A stretch of DNA of 5,041 bases, taken from the NCBI GenBank assembly GCA_015489285.1, contig WGAA01000096.1:1-5041 (forward strand), read 5' to 3'. The position numbers were made by a program, and so were the translations under genes. Below the pieces are notes generated by a model, which searched no databases, was not told the origin of the DNA, and was given only the letters and a program-made list of their open reading frames with translations. Origin of the DNA: Anaerolineae bacterium (GTDB taxonomy: Bacteria; Chloroflexota; Anaerolineae; JAADDB01). This document shows, in pieces, positions 1 to 4,470 of the stretch. Each line of letters begins with the position of its first letter. Position 1 is the stretch's first letter.

Positions 1-1212
1 CTCAAACTCCTCTCCGACCTGAGCCCCCTGACCCATGCAACCGACTTGCTCGAAGACTTCTGGTTTTCCGGGTCCGAAGGGGTGTGGGAGGCTCTCACGT
101 CCTCCATGCATTCTTTTCAGGGCACGCCCTTCCTCGGCCGGATGTGGTTCAAAGGCGTATCCCACCTGGAAGGGTTGGCCTACCTGCTTCTCTGGATCCT
201 TGTAACCTCGTGGGTGGCCGTGCGCACCTTCCGCTGGGATGAGGAGCCCCACCCCCACCGTGAACCCCGCAAGGGGACCGGGGAACAGGGGGAAGGGGTT
301 GTGTGGGTTCGCAATGTGTCCAAGCATTATGGGCCCGTTCGCGCGGTGGATGGCGTCTCCTTCTCGGTCAAGGAGGGGGAGATCTTCGGGATCCTGGGCC
401 CCAACGGCGCGGGCAAGACCACGACGCTGGAGATTATCGAAGGACTTAGGGTGCCCGACGCGGGGGACGTTCGCGTTCTGGGGATGGACCCCTGGGCCGA
501 CTACGAGACCCTGGTCCAACGCATCGGTGTCCAATTGCAGGAAGCCAATCTCCCCGCCCGCTTGAAGGTGAAGGAAATCCTGTCCCTCTTCGCCGCATTG
601 TACGAACACACCCTGCCCGAAGATACCTTGCTGCACGCCTTCGAGCTCGAGGATCAGGCCAACACCTTTTTCTGGAAACTTTCCGGAGGCCAGAAACAGC
701 GGGTCTTCGCCGCGTTGGCCCTCCTCAACGACCCACAAATCGTCTTCTTGGACGAGATTACCACGGGCCTGGACGCCCACATTCGCCGCCAGATTTGGGC
801 TTTCCTGCGGGAGTTACGCCGTCAGGGCAAGACCATCTTGCTTACCACTCATTACCTGGAAGAAGCCCAGGCCCTGTGCGACCGCGTGGTGATGCTAGAT
901 CACGGCCGCATCGTGGCCGAGGGCACACCCGAGGATCTCGTCGTCCGCCTGGGCATGGGCTTCCGTCTGGAGGTGGAGGTGGACGGCACCGCGTCGCTCA
1001 CGCCGGAGGTGATAAGCACTCTACCCGGGGTGACCCACTGGAGCCGCCAGAACGGCACCCTGACTCTGTACTTGCGCCAGCCCACGGACACGGAGCGGGT
1101 GCTCGGGGCGTTGCGCACTCACGGCGTCTCCTACCGTAGCCTGAAGGCCCAGCCCGCCACCCTCGAAGATGTCTTCCTGACTCTGACCGGTGACCGGCAT
1201 GCTGAGGCATGA
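1..1212 (+). CDS. ABC-2 type permease fused to ABC ATPase (3' part; start lies left of window)
   Basis: The frame is open from the first base to the TGA at 1210-1212 (403 visible codons). The first TTG at 46 is not credible as the start because coding sense continues upstream. Codons 1-57 resemble the last part of an ABC-2 permease, with the typical 'LSPLTHATDLL' stretch (22-54). A hydrophobic helix follows at 172-219, then a charged linker of about 25 residues (220-297) and a complete ATPase. The ATPase has Walker A GPNGAGKTT (397-423), a Q-loop glutamine near 538, signature LSGGQKQR (679-702), Walker B with D-loop IVFLDEITTGLD (739-774; Ile where Pro is usual) and the switch His at 850-852. 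The C-terminal part (about 960-1209, ending near 'TLEDVFLTLTG') fits the accessory domain of ABC-2 drug/lipid exporter ATPases. By family it should power export of a drug, lipid or other small molecule; the substrate is unknown. ABC-2 systems usually encode permease and ATPase separately, so the fusion is notable. The ATPase assignment is very secure and the permease assignment moderately so. Confidence 0.93.
   Translation, partial: LKLLSDLSPLTHATDLLEDFWFSGSEGVWEALTSSMHSFQGTPFLGRMWFKGVSHLEGLAYLLLWILVTSWVAVRTFRWDEEPHPHREPRKGTGEQGEGVVWVRNVSKHYGPVRAVDGVSFSVKEGEIFGILGPNGAGKTTTLEIIEGLRVPDAGDVRVLGMDPWADYETLVQRIGVQLQEANLPARLKVKEILSLFAALYEHTLPEDTLLHAFELEDQANTFFWKLSGGQKQRVFAALALLNDPQIVFLDEITTGLDAHIRRQIWAFLRELRRQGKTILLTTHYLEEAQALCDRVVMLDHGRIVAEGTPEDLVVRLGMGFRLEVEVDGTASLTPEVISTLPGVTHWSRQNGTLTLYLRQPTDTERVLGALRTHGVSYRSLKAQPATLEDVFLTLTGDRHAEA
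287..303 (+). promoter_or_regulatory. Possible internal ribosome binding site and GTG start for a free-standing ATPase
   Basis: The purine run AGGGGGAAGGGG (287-298) lies just upstream of an in-frame GTG at 301-303; AGGGGG is 8 nt from it. Initiation there would give a protein beginning MWVRNVSKHYG, which is where stand-alone ABC ATPases of this family normally begin. A separate ATPase could therefore be made besides the fused protein. The evidence is only positional, and a G-rich linker could produce it by chance. Confidence 0.3.
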
Positions 1213-1231
1213 TGTACAACCCATAACACGT

Positions 1232-1242
1232 GGAGGTGTGCT
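1232..1242 (+). promoter_or_regulatory. Ribosome binding site of the six-helix membrane protein gene
   Basis: GGAGG at 1232-1236 is 6 nt before the ATG at 1243. This fixes the start and shows that the gene has its own ribosome entry within the operon, 30 nt after the stop of the ABC gene. A CACGTG palindrome (1227-1232) overlaps its left edge; I assign it no function. Confidence 0.75.
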
Positions 1243-1824
1243 ATGACCGAGCGGCCCATCTCACCCGAGGAGGCTCGCGAGTCCTTGGAGCTTGTGGAAG
1301 CCACCATGCGCCAGATGCAGCGTGCGGTGGTCCACGCGGGTACGCCCTACTTCTTCCTTATTTGGGGTGTCGTGTGGACTCTGGGCTTTGGCAGCACCCA
1401 AGTCCTCGGTCCCGAGTCTTCCCTGGTGGGCGTTGTGTGGATGGTGTTGGATGCTCTGGGCGCTATCGCTTCCTTTGTGGTAGGGTGGCGGGTGGCCACC
1501 CGGTTGCGCCATCCCCTCTACAGCCCGACCATCGGCCTTTTCTGGCTGACGTGGATCGCGTATGCGGCCTTGATCATTTACTTTGCGCAGCCCCAGAGCA
1601 GTGATCAACTCTCCCTGCTGATCTCCCTCTTTGCCATGTTCGGCTATGTGGTGACCGGTATTTTCCTCAGGAGTCGCTTTCTGATCGGGCTGGGTGTGGC
1701 GCTCACGGTGGTCATCATCGGCGGGTATCTGTTTTTCCTGGCCTACTACAACCTGTGGATGGCCGTATTCGGCGGCGGGAGTTTGATAGCGGTTGGGTTG
1801 TACATGCGCTACGCCTGGAGGTGA
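1243..1824 (+). CDS. Six-helix membrane protein of unknown function, partner of a winged-helix regulator
   Basis: I do not recognise a named family. The 193-residue protein begins with a charged, probably amphipathic helix (residues 7-32, rich in Glu, Arg and Gln). About six hydrophobic segments follow, near residues 35-55, 60-82, 95-115, 123-142, 146-168 and 171-188. The loop at 83-90 is basic (Arg83, Arg87, Arg89), as are the residues at 143-145, and the C-terminus ends in Arg. It has no signal peptide and no cysteine. It lies 30 nt after the ABC gene, and its stop codon is inside the Shine-Dalgarno site of the regulator gene, which follows after 3 nt. The tight coupling suggests that membrane protein and regulator work together, for example as sensor and effector, or that the protein is an accessory membrane subunit of the exporter. 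Both roles are inference. The ATG with GGAGG at 6 nt is a secure start. Confidence 0.85.
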   Translation: MTERPISPEEARESLELVEATMRQMQRAVVHAGTPYFFLIWGVVWTLGFGSTQVLGPESSLVGVVWMVLDALGAIASFVVGWRVATRLRHPLYSPTIGLFWLTWIAYAALIIYFAQPQSSDQLSLLISLFAMFGYVVTGIFLRSRFLIGLGVALTVVIIGGYLFFLAYYNLWMAVFGGGSLIAVGLYMRYAWR

Positions 1825-1830
1825 GACATG
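1817..1830 (+). promoter_or_regulatory. Shine-Dalgarno site overlapping a stop codon (translational coupling)
   Basis: GGAGGTGA at 1817-1824 contains the last codon and the TGA stop (1822-1824) of the membrane protein gene and lies 6 nt before the ATG at 1828. Ribosomes ending the first gene clear or occupy the initiation site of the second, so the two proteins are probably made in linked amounts. Confidence 0.8.
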
Positions 1831-2118
1831 GCCCGCTTTGATACGCTCATCCACCAGCCCGTGCGCCTGCGCATTATGGCCGCGCTCGGCGCCCTCCCTG
1901 AGGGCGCACAATTGGACTTTGGAGCCTTGCGCGACATGCTCCAGGTGACGGACGGTAACCTGGCCACCCACCTGCGCAAGCTGGAGGACGCAGGGTACAT
2001 CACCGTGGAGAAGACGTTCGTGGGGCGCCGCCCCCGCACGTACATTGCGCTGACGCCGAAGGGCCGTCAGGCGTTCACCGAGCACGTGGAGGCCCTGCGG
2101 GAGATTTTGGGGGAGTAG
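1828..2118 (+). CDS. Winged-helix transcriptional regulator, HTH_34 (MarR/ArsR-like) type
   Basis: This 96-residue single-domain DNA-binding protein has the usual length of HTH_34 regulators (Pfam PF13601, named from memory). The pattern is clear throughout: a first helix with 'HQPVRLRIMAAL' (residues 9-20), then 'LDFGALRDML' (29-38), a recognition helix with 'TDGNLATHLRKLEDAGYI' (41-58), a basic wing with 'VEKTFVGRRPRTY' (60-72) and 'LTPKGRQAF' (75-83) leading to a C-terminal dimerisation helix (77-94). No ligand domain, zinc-binding cysteines or sensor cysteine is present, because the protein lacks Cys altogether. Signal sensing, if any, would come through a partner, and the six-helix protein just upstream is the obvious candidate. 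Such regulators commonly control their own operon, here the exporter genes, but I could identify no operator. The start at 1828 is supported by GGAGGTGA and by good homology from residue 4 onward. Confidence 0.93.
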   Translation: MARFDTLIHQPVRLRIMAALGALPEGAQLDFGALRDMLQVTDGNLATHLRKLEDAGYITVEKTFVGRRPRTYIALTPKGRQAFTEHVEALREILGE

Positions 2119-2151
2119 AGATTGGGGATTGGCGAGGGGAGGATAGGCGAT
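2117..2151 (+). repeat. Degenerate heptad repeat spanning the gap and the start of the hydrolase gene
   Basis: Five seven-base units can be laid end to end from the last codons of the regulator gene into the ATG of the hydrolase. The first two (AGAGATT, GGGGATT) match well; the next three (2131-2151) match only loosely, keeping G at position 2 and mostly purines. The hydrolase Shine-Dalgarno site, GGGGAGG (2136-2142), 7 nt before the ATG at 2150, lies inside the array. The period resembles that of the arrays downstream, but the core is different. The call is tentative because only two units are strong. Confidence 0.4.
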
Positions 2152-3562
2152 GAAATGGCCGCGATTCTGTCTTGTGCGTGTCTTAATGGCCGTCGCCGCG
2201 ATAGGGGCGATCTTGCTGGCGTGGGTCGTCCTGGCCCCGCGGCCACGGGATTGGGATTGGCACTACCGCGATGCGATTGCCGAGCAGAAGGCGTGGGACG
2301 CTCCTTACCCTTCGTCGGTGCGCCTGGAGGTCACCCCCGCCGACGCGTTGGCAGATGTGCCCCTGGCCGTACGCGTGGTCGGGCTTCGATCCCACCAACG
2401 GGTGGGGCTGCGCGCGTGGACTCGGGACGCGAAGGGCCGGCGCTGGGAGGTTTCCGGCATCTGGCGCGCGGACGCCACGGGTGTCGTGGACCTGAACCGT
2501 GATCGGCCCTTGGGCGCGGTGTTCGACCGGGCCGACGCTTCGGCCTTGCTGACGGAGATGCGCCCGGTGAGGTTTGTCCCCCATCCCCTCTTCATCTCAC
2601 CGACGGCCGAACATCCATCTCCTTATACCGTGCACATCCGCGCGGAGGCCCAGGGCCGCATCCTGGCGGAGACCACGGTCACCCGTCGCTACACGGCGCA
2701 TGGCGTGACCTGCACCGAGGTCCGGGAGCAGGGCCTGGTGGGGGTGTACTGTCTGCCTCCGGGGAAAGGGCCTTTCCCTGCGGTGCTGGTGCTCGGTGGG
2801 TCCGAAGGGGGGATTCCCCGTCTCTGGCCGACGTGGTGGGCCTCTCATGGGGTGGCCGCCCTGGGCCTGGCTTATTTCGGCGTCGATCCGCTCCCCTCAC
2901 ACCTGGTACTTATCCCGTTGGAGTACTTCCAGCAGGCGGTGGACTGGTTGCTCGAGCGTCCGGCCGTGGATTCCACCCGTGTGTTCGTGTGGGGCGCGTC
3001 CCGGGGCAGCGAAGCCGCGCTCCTCACCGCGGCCTATCATCCCGGTGTGGCGGGCGTGATCGCGGTTTCCCCCAGCAGCGTGGTCTGGTCCGGCCTGGAT
3101 TTCTCCCAGGGGCCGCGCAGCGCGTGGACGTATCAGGGGCGTCCACTGCCGTTTCTGACCACCGCGTTGAGCCTGGACTACCTGCGCATGATGCTCCGGA
3201 TTCCCGTCTCCCTGCGGGATGAGTTCGAGCGCGCGCTCTCTCACGCGCCGGACGAGGTGTTCATTCCCGTGGAGCGCGTTCGGGGGCCGGTTTTGCTCAT
3301 CGCGGGCACGGACGATCTCCTCTGGCCGTCGGACGTGTTCGTGCAGCAGATCAAGGATCGACTGGCCGCCCGCGGCTTTTCCTACCCCGTACAGACGGTG
3401 GTCGTGGAGGGGGCGGGGCACGCCTTCTTCCCCTACCTGGTGCCGCCGGTGCGCGTGGTGCCACCGTTGGTCCTGGGCGGCCGTCGCGAGGCGAACGTCC
3501 GGCTGGCGCGGGAGGCGTGCGATGCCATGCTCCGGGTGGTGACCGGAAAATCCGGGCATTGA
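2150..3562 (+). CDS. Membrane-anchored acyl-CoA thioesterase/BAAT-family alpha/beta hydrolase
   Basis: The 470-residue protein has the two-domain layout of acyl-CoA thioesterases and bile-acid-CoA:amino acid N-acyltransferase. The N-terminal beta-rich domain (about 57-140) includes 'VDLNRDRPLG'. The C-terminal hydrolase (about 205-465) shows LGGSEGG (215-221), AYFG (241-244), IPLEYF (255-260), the nucleophile elbow GASRGSE with Ser284, the acid loop GTDDLLWP with Asp389 the likelier acid (or Asp388), and GAGH with His424. The triad is complete, with Ser as in the thioesterases rather than the Cys of human BAAT. By family it should hydrolyse or transfer an acyl group from a thioester or ester. 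An N-terminal helix (8-29) after Lys2, Arg5 and Arg10 predicts an anchor with the enzyme outside the cytoplasm, unlike the cytosolic or organellar relatives I know. Cys188 and Cys201 could form a disulfide. The ATG start has GGGGAGG at 7 nt. The family is secure; location and substrate are inferred. Confidence 0.92.
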   Translation: MKWPRFCLVRVLMAVAAIGAILLAWVVLAPRPRDWDWHYRDAIAEQKAWDAPYPSSVRLEVTPADALADVPLAVRVVGLRSHQRVGLRAWTRDAKGRRWEVSGIWRADATGVVDLNRDRPLGAVFDRADASALLTEMRPVRFVPHPLFISPTAEHPSPYTVHIRAEAQGRILAETTVTRRYTAHGVTCTEVREQGLVGVYCLPPGKGPFPAVLVLGGSEGGIPRLWPTWWASHGVAALGLAYFGVDPLPSHLVLIPLEYFQQAVDWLLERPAVDSTRVFVWGASRGSEAALLTAAYHPGVAGVIAVSPSSVVWSGLDFSQGPRSAWTYQGRPLPFLTTALSLDYLRMMLRIPVSLRDEFERALSHAPDEVFIPVERVRGPVLLIAGTDDLLWPSDVFVQQIKDRLAARGFSYPVQTVVVEGAGHAFFPYLVPPVRVVPPLVLGGRREANVRLAREACDAMLRVVTGKSGH

Positions 3563-3580
3563 GGTGAGTAGGGGCAGGAC

Positions 3581-3613
3581 CAGACTTCCGGAGGCTCGCA
3601 GTCTTTGGGGGTC
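3581..3613 (+). repeat. Diverged copy of the downstream palindromic element
   Basis: Starting 19 nt after the hydrolase stop, this 33-nt stretch begins with CAGACTTCCG and matches 25 of 33 positions of the perfect palindrome at 3857-3889. Its dyad is largely lost; only AGACT (3582-3586) and AGTCT (3600-3604) still pair. It could act as a poor terminator for the operon, since TT follows the right arm, but the stem is weak. Confidence 0.5.
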
Positions 3614-3641
3614 GGGGCTTAAATTCGCACGGCGTTAAGTT

Positions 3642-3669
3642 CGTCATACGTCATTCGTCAGGCGTCAGG
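3642..3669 (+). repeat. Heptad array A, four units
   Basis: Four consecutive seven-base units each begin CGTCA and differ only in the last two bases (for example CGTCATA, then CGTCATT). The total is exactly 28 nt. A related CGTTA stands just upstream at 3633-3637, out of phase. GC-rich spacer DNA follows. Confidence 0.85.
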
Positions 3670-3714
3670 CGCCGGGAGGGGATCGGCGCGGTTAGCGCAA
3701 CCTGGCTTAAAATA

Positions 3715-3742
3715 CGTGATGCGTGATTCGTAATGCGTAAGG
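3715..3742 (+). repeat. Heptad array B, four units
   Basis: Four units, two starting CGTGA and two starting CGTAA (for example CGTGATG, CGTAATG), span 28 nt. It begins 73 nt after the start of array A. The last unit runs into AAGGAGG (3739-3745), which looks like a ribosome binding site, but no gene follows it. Confidence 0.85.
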
Positions 3743-3784
3743 AGGATTGACGCTGTAGGGCCAACCTTGTGTGCGCGCCAGAAC

Positions 3785-3807
3785 GCACGGGGCTAAAGAC
3801 CCCGTGC
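3785..3807. repeat. Hairpin with 8-bp stem at the left edge of the first 45-nt repeat
   Basis: GCACGGGG (3785-3792) pairs perfectly with CCCCGTGC (3800-3807) across a 7-nt loop, CTAAAGA. Its right arm is the beginning of the 45-nt direct repeat. The second copy of that repeat lacks this left arm, so the hairpin exists only once here. Confidence 0.7.
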
Positions 3808-3841
3808 TACATTGAAGCGAAGGCCGCTGAAAGCGGCCTAA
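3797..3841 (+). repeat. 45-nt direct repeat, copy 1
   Basis: This copy begins AGACCCCGTGCTACATTGAA and is 41/45 identical to copy 2 at 3896-3940; all four differences are transitions. It contains a perfect hairpin: AGGCCGCT (3821-3828) and AGCGGCCT (3832-3839) around GAA. The design (hairpin arms joined by CTACATTGAAGC) resembles REP-like intergenic elements; that comparison is from memory. Confidence 0.85.
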
Positions 3842-3856
3842 GCAGAGCGCCCTACC

Positions 3857-3891
3857 CAGACTTCCGAAGTCTCGTGGACTTCGGAAGTCTG
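3857..3891. repeat. Perfect palindromic hairpin, 15-bp arms, 5-nt loop
   Basis: CAGACTTCCGAAGTC (3857-3871) is the exact reverse complement of 3877-3891, with TCGTG as loop. Each arm also contains a 13-nt near-palindrome, GACTTC-N-GAAGTC, so the element can be read as one long hairpin or as two small tandem ones. It lies between the two 45-nt direct repeats. No T-run follows, so an intrinsic terminator is unlikely. Confidence 0.9.
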
Positions 3892-3895
3892 AACC

Positions 3896-3940
3896 AGACC
3901 CCGTGCTACATTGAAGCAAAGGTCGCTGGAAGCAGCCTAA
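3896..3940 (+). repeat. 45-nt direct repeat, copy 2
   Basis: This copy lies 99 nt after copy 1. Its four transitions weaken the internal hairpin: AGGTCGCT (3920-3927) against AGCAGCCT (3931-3938) now has one wobble and one mismatch. The left flank is the palindrome's edge instead of the GCACGGGG arm found at copy 1, so this copy looks truncated or rearranged on its left side. Confidence 0.85.
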
Positions 3941-3944
3941 AGGG

Positions 3945-3969
3945 AGCCCCCTTCGAGGGGGCTTTCCCC
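3945..3969 (+). terminator. Possible intrinsic terminator (GC-rich hairpin followed by TT)
   Basis: AGCCCCCT (3945-3952) pairs with AGGGGGCT (3956-3963) around TCG. Only two more Ts follow before CCCC. An outer GGG/CCC pairing (3942-3944 with 3966-3968) could lengthen the stem. It lies about 380 nt after the hydrolase stop, far for a dedicated terminator, and the T-run is poor, so it may simply be another repeat hairpin. Confidence 0.35.
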
Positions 3970-3976
3970 TAATGTA

Positions 3977-3998
3977 GCCCGAAGGTTTACCTTTGGGC
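3977..3998. repeat. Hairpin with 9-10 bp stem
   Basis: GCCCGAAGGT (3977-3986) pairs with ACCTTTGGGC (3989-3998) with one G-T wobble. The loop is very small, so the innermost pair probably opens. It directly follows the GC-rich hairpin and closes the cluster of hairpins that began at 3785. Confidence 0.6.
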
Positions 3999-4091
3999 GG
4001 AGTGGACGCTGACCTTTGGCTTGGCCAGGTCTCGGCGTAGCGCTAGGCCTACTCGTTACCGATGTGGGCGCTGCTAGGCCAACCTTTCGGT

Positions 4092-4126
4092 CGTCGGTGG
4101 TCGGTGGTCGTTCGTCAAAAGTCGGC
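4092..4126 (+). repeat. Heptad array C, four to five units
   Basis: Units such as CGTCGGT and GGTCGGT share a GTC core at positions 2-4 followed by a purine. The first four span 28 nt (4092-4119), and a fifth, weaker unit (AGTCGGC) extends to 4126. The core fits the GTNA pattern of the other arrays if the last fixed base is read as A or G. Confidence 0.75.
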
Positions 4127-4134
4127 GTAGGGCC

Positions 4135-4202
4135 ACGTTGGCGCTGCTGGGATAACGCTGTCTTCACGCCGGTCTGTTACTCGTTACTCGTGACTTGTTA
4201 CC
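4135..4202 (+). repeat. 68-nt composite repeat, copy 1 (spacer plus heptad array D)
   Basis: A 41-nt GC-rich spacer starting ACGTTGGCGC (4135-4175) runs into a 28-nt heptad array (4175-4202, units such as TGTTACT and CGTGACT). The whole unit aligns without gaps to the next 68 nt unit at about 70% identity. The spacer's ends (ACGTTGGCGC and CGCCGG) are best conserved and its middle is poorly conserved. Confidence 0.75.
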
Positions 4203-4203
4203 A

Positions 4204-4271
4204 ACGTTGGCGCGGTAGGGTCAATCTCGTCCTCGCGCCGGCCTTTTAATCGTTAATTGTCAATCGTTAAT
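4204..4271 (+). repeat. 68-nt composite repeat, copy 2 (spacer plus heptad array E)
   Basis: This has the same layout as the preceding unit, shifted by 69 nt: spacer 4204-4244, then heptad array 4244-4271 with units such as CGTTAAT and TGTCAAT. The first heptad (TTTTAAT) is degenerate. The heptad sequence has changed from the ACT type to the AAT type while length and phase are kept. Confidence 0.75.
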
Positions 4272-4292
4272 CGTTGTCTCTCCGCGCCATCC

Positions 4293-4320
4293 GGTTACTC
4301 GTTACTCGTCACTCGTTACT
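4293..4320 (+). repeat. Heptad array F, four units
   Basis: Four units such as CGTTACT and CGTCACT span exactly 28 nt. The spacer before it (4272-4292) is short and resembles only the 3' part of the 41-nt spacer (CGCGCC followed by CC), so this looks like a 5'-shortened member of the composite family. Confidence 0.85.
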
Positions 4321-4382
4321 TGTGCGACCGACCTCGCTTTCGCAGGCCGTGCATCTCCAAATGTCCTCTAATTTGGTAAAAG

Positions 4383-4427
4383 TGTCAGCAAACTGTCATA
4401 AATACCGATGAGGAATGGGCCTATAAT
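4383..4427 (+). promoter_or_regulatory. Candidate promoter of the secreted protein gene (TATAAT with upstream TGTCA pair)
   Basis: A perfect -10 hexamer TATAAT stands at 4422-4427, 67 nt before the ATG at 4495. No acceptable -35 box is present at 16-18 nt spacing. Instead TGTCA occurs at 4383-4387 and 4394-4398, one helical turn apart (11 nt) and close to the -35 zone, so the promoter may depend on an activator. The DNA here is markedly more AT-rich than the repeat region. The -10 call is fair; the activator idea is inference. Confidence 0.5.
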
Positions 4428-4456
4428 GAGAATCAGGGATGGTGTGAATTCCGTTC

Positions 4457-4470
4457 CATACTCGGGTATG
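4457..4470. other. Small hairpin in the 5' leader of the secreted protein gene
   Basis: CATAC (4457-4461) and GTATG (4466-4470) form a 5-bp stem with a TCGG tetraloop, 10 nt before the AAAGGAG ribosome binding site. It is too short to claim a regulatory role and could equally be chance. Confidence 0.3.

Noticed and set aside
1261..2085. Long antisense open frame (274 codons, - strand) across the membrane protein and regulator genes
   Set aside because: It lies opposite two well-supported genes, has a low-complexity Gln/His/Arg-rich product and no recognisable domain. Such frames are common opposite GC-rich genes.
2122..2502. Overlapping + strand frame (126 codons) beginning just after the regulator stop
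   Set aside because: Its Gly/Arg-rich product is a frame-shifted reading of the hydrolase N-terminus, and the Shine-Dalgarno spacing favours the ATG at 2150.
2897..3559. Antisense open frame (220 codons, - strand) inside the hydrolase gene
   Set aside because: The + strand frame carries the full family motif set. The antisense product is rich in Arg, His and Pro with no known fold, so it is a composition artefact.
3739..3760. AAGGAGG (3739-3745) followed by TTGACG (3748-3753), as a ribosome binding site or a -35 box
   Set aside because: No start codon with a real frame follows the AAGGAGG, and no -10 hexamer lies at 16-18 nt from TTGACG. Both fall at the edge of heptad array B.
3797..3940. 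Insertion sequence with a transposase
   Set aside because: The repeats and palindrome resemble mobile-element ends, but the interval contains no transposase frame. At most it is a non-autonomous element.
3769..4249. Short + strand frames (67 and 77 codons) in the repeat region
   Set aside because: They are translations of the direct repeats and heptad arrays, without ribosome binding sites.
3642..4320. CRISPR array
   Set aside because: The repeated parts are degenerate heptamers with irregular distances (49 to 377 nt). There is no near-identical 25-40 nt repeat with unique spacers of constant size, and no cas gene is seen.
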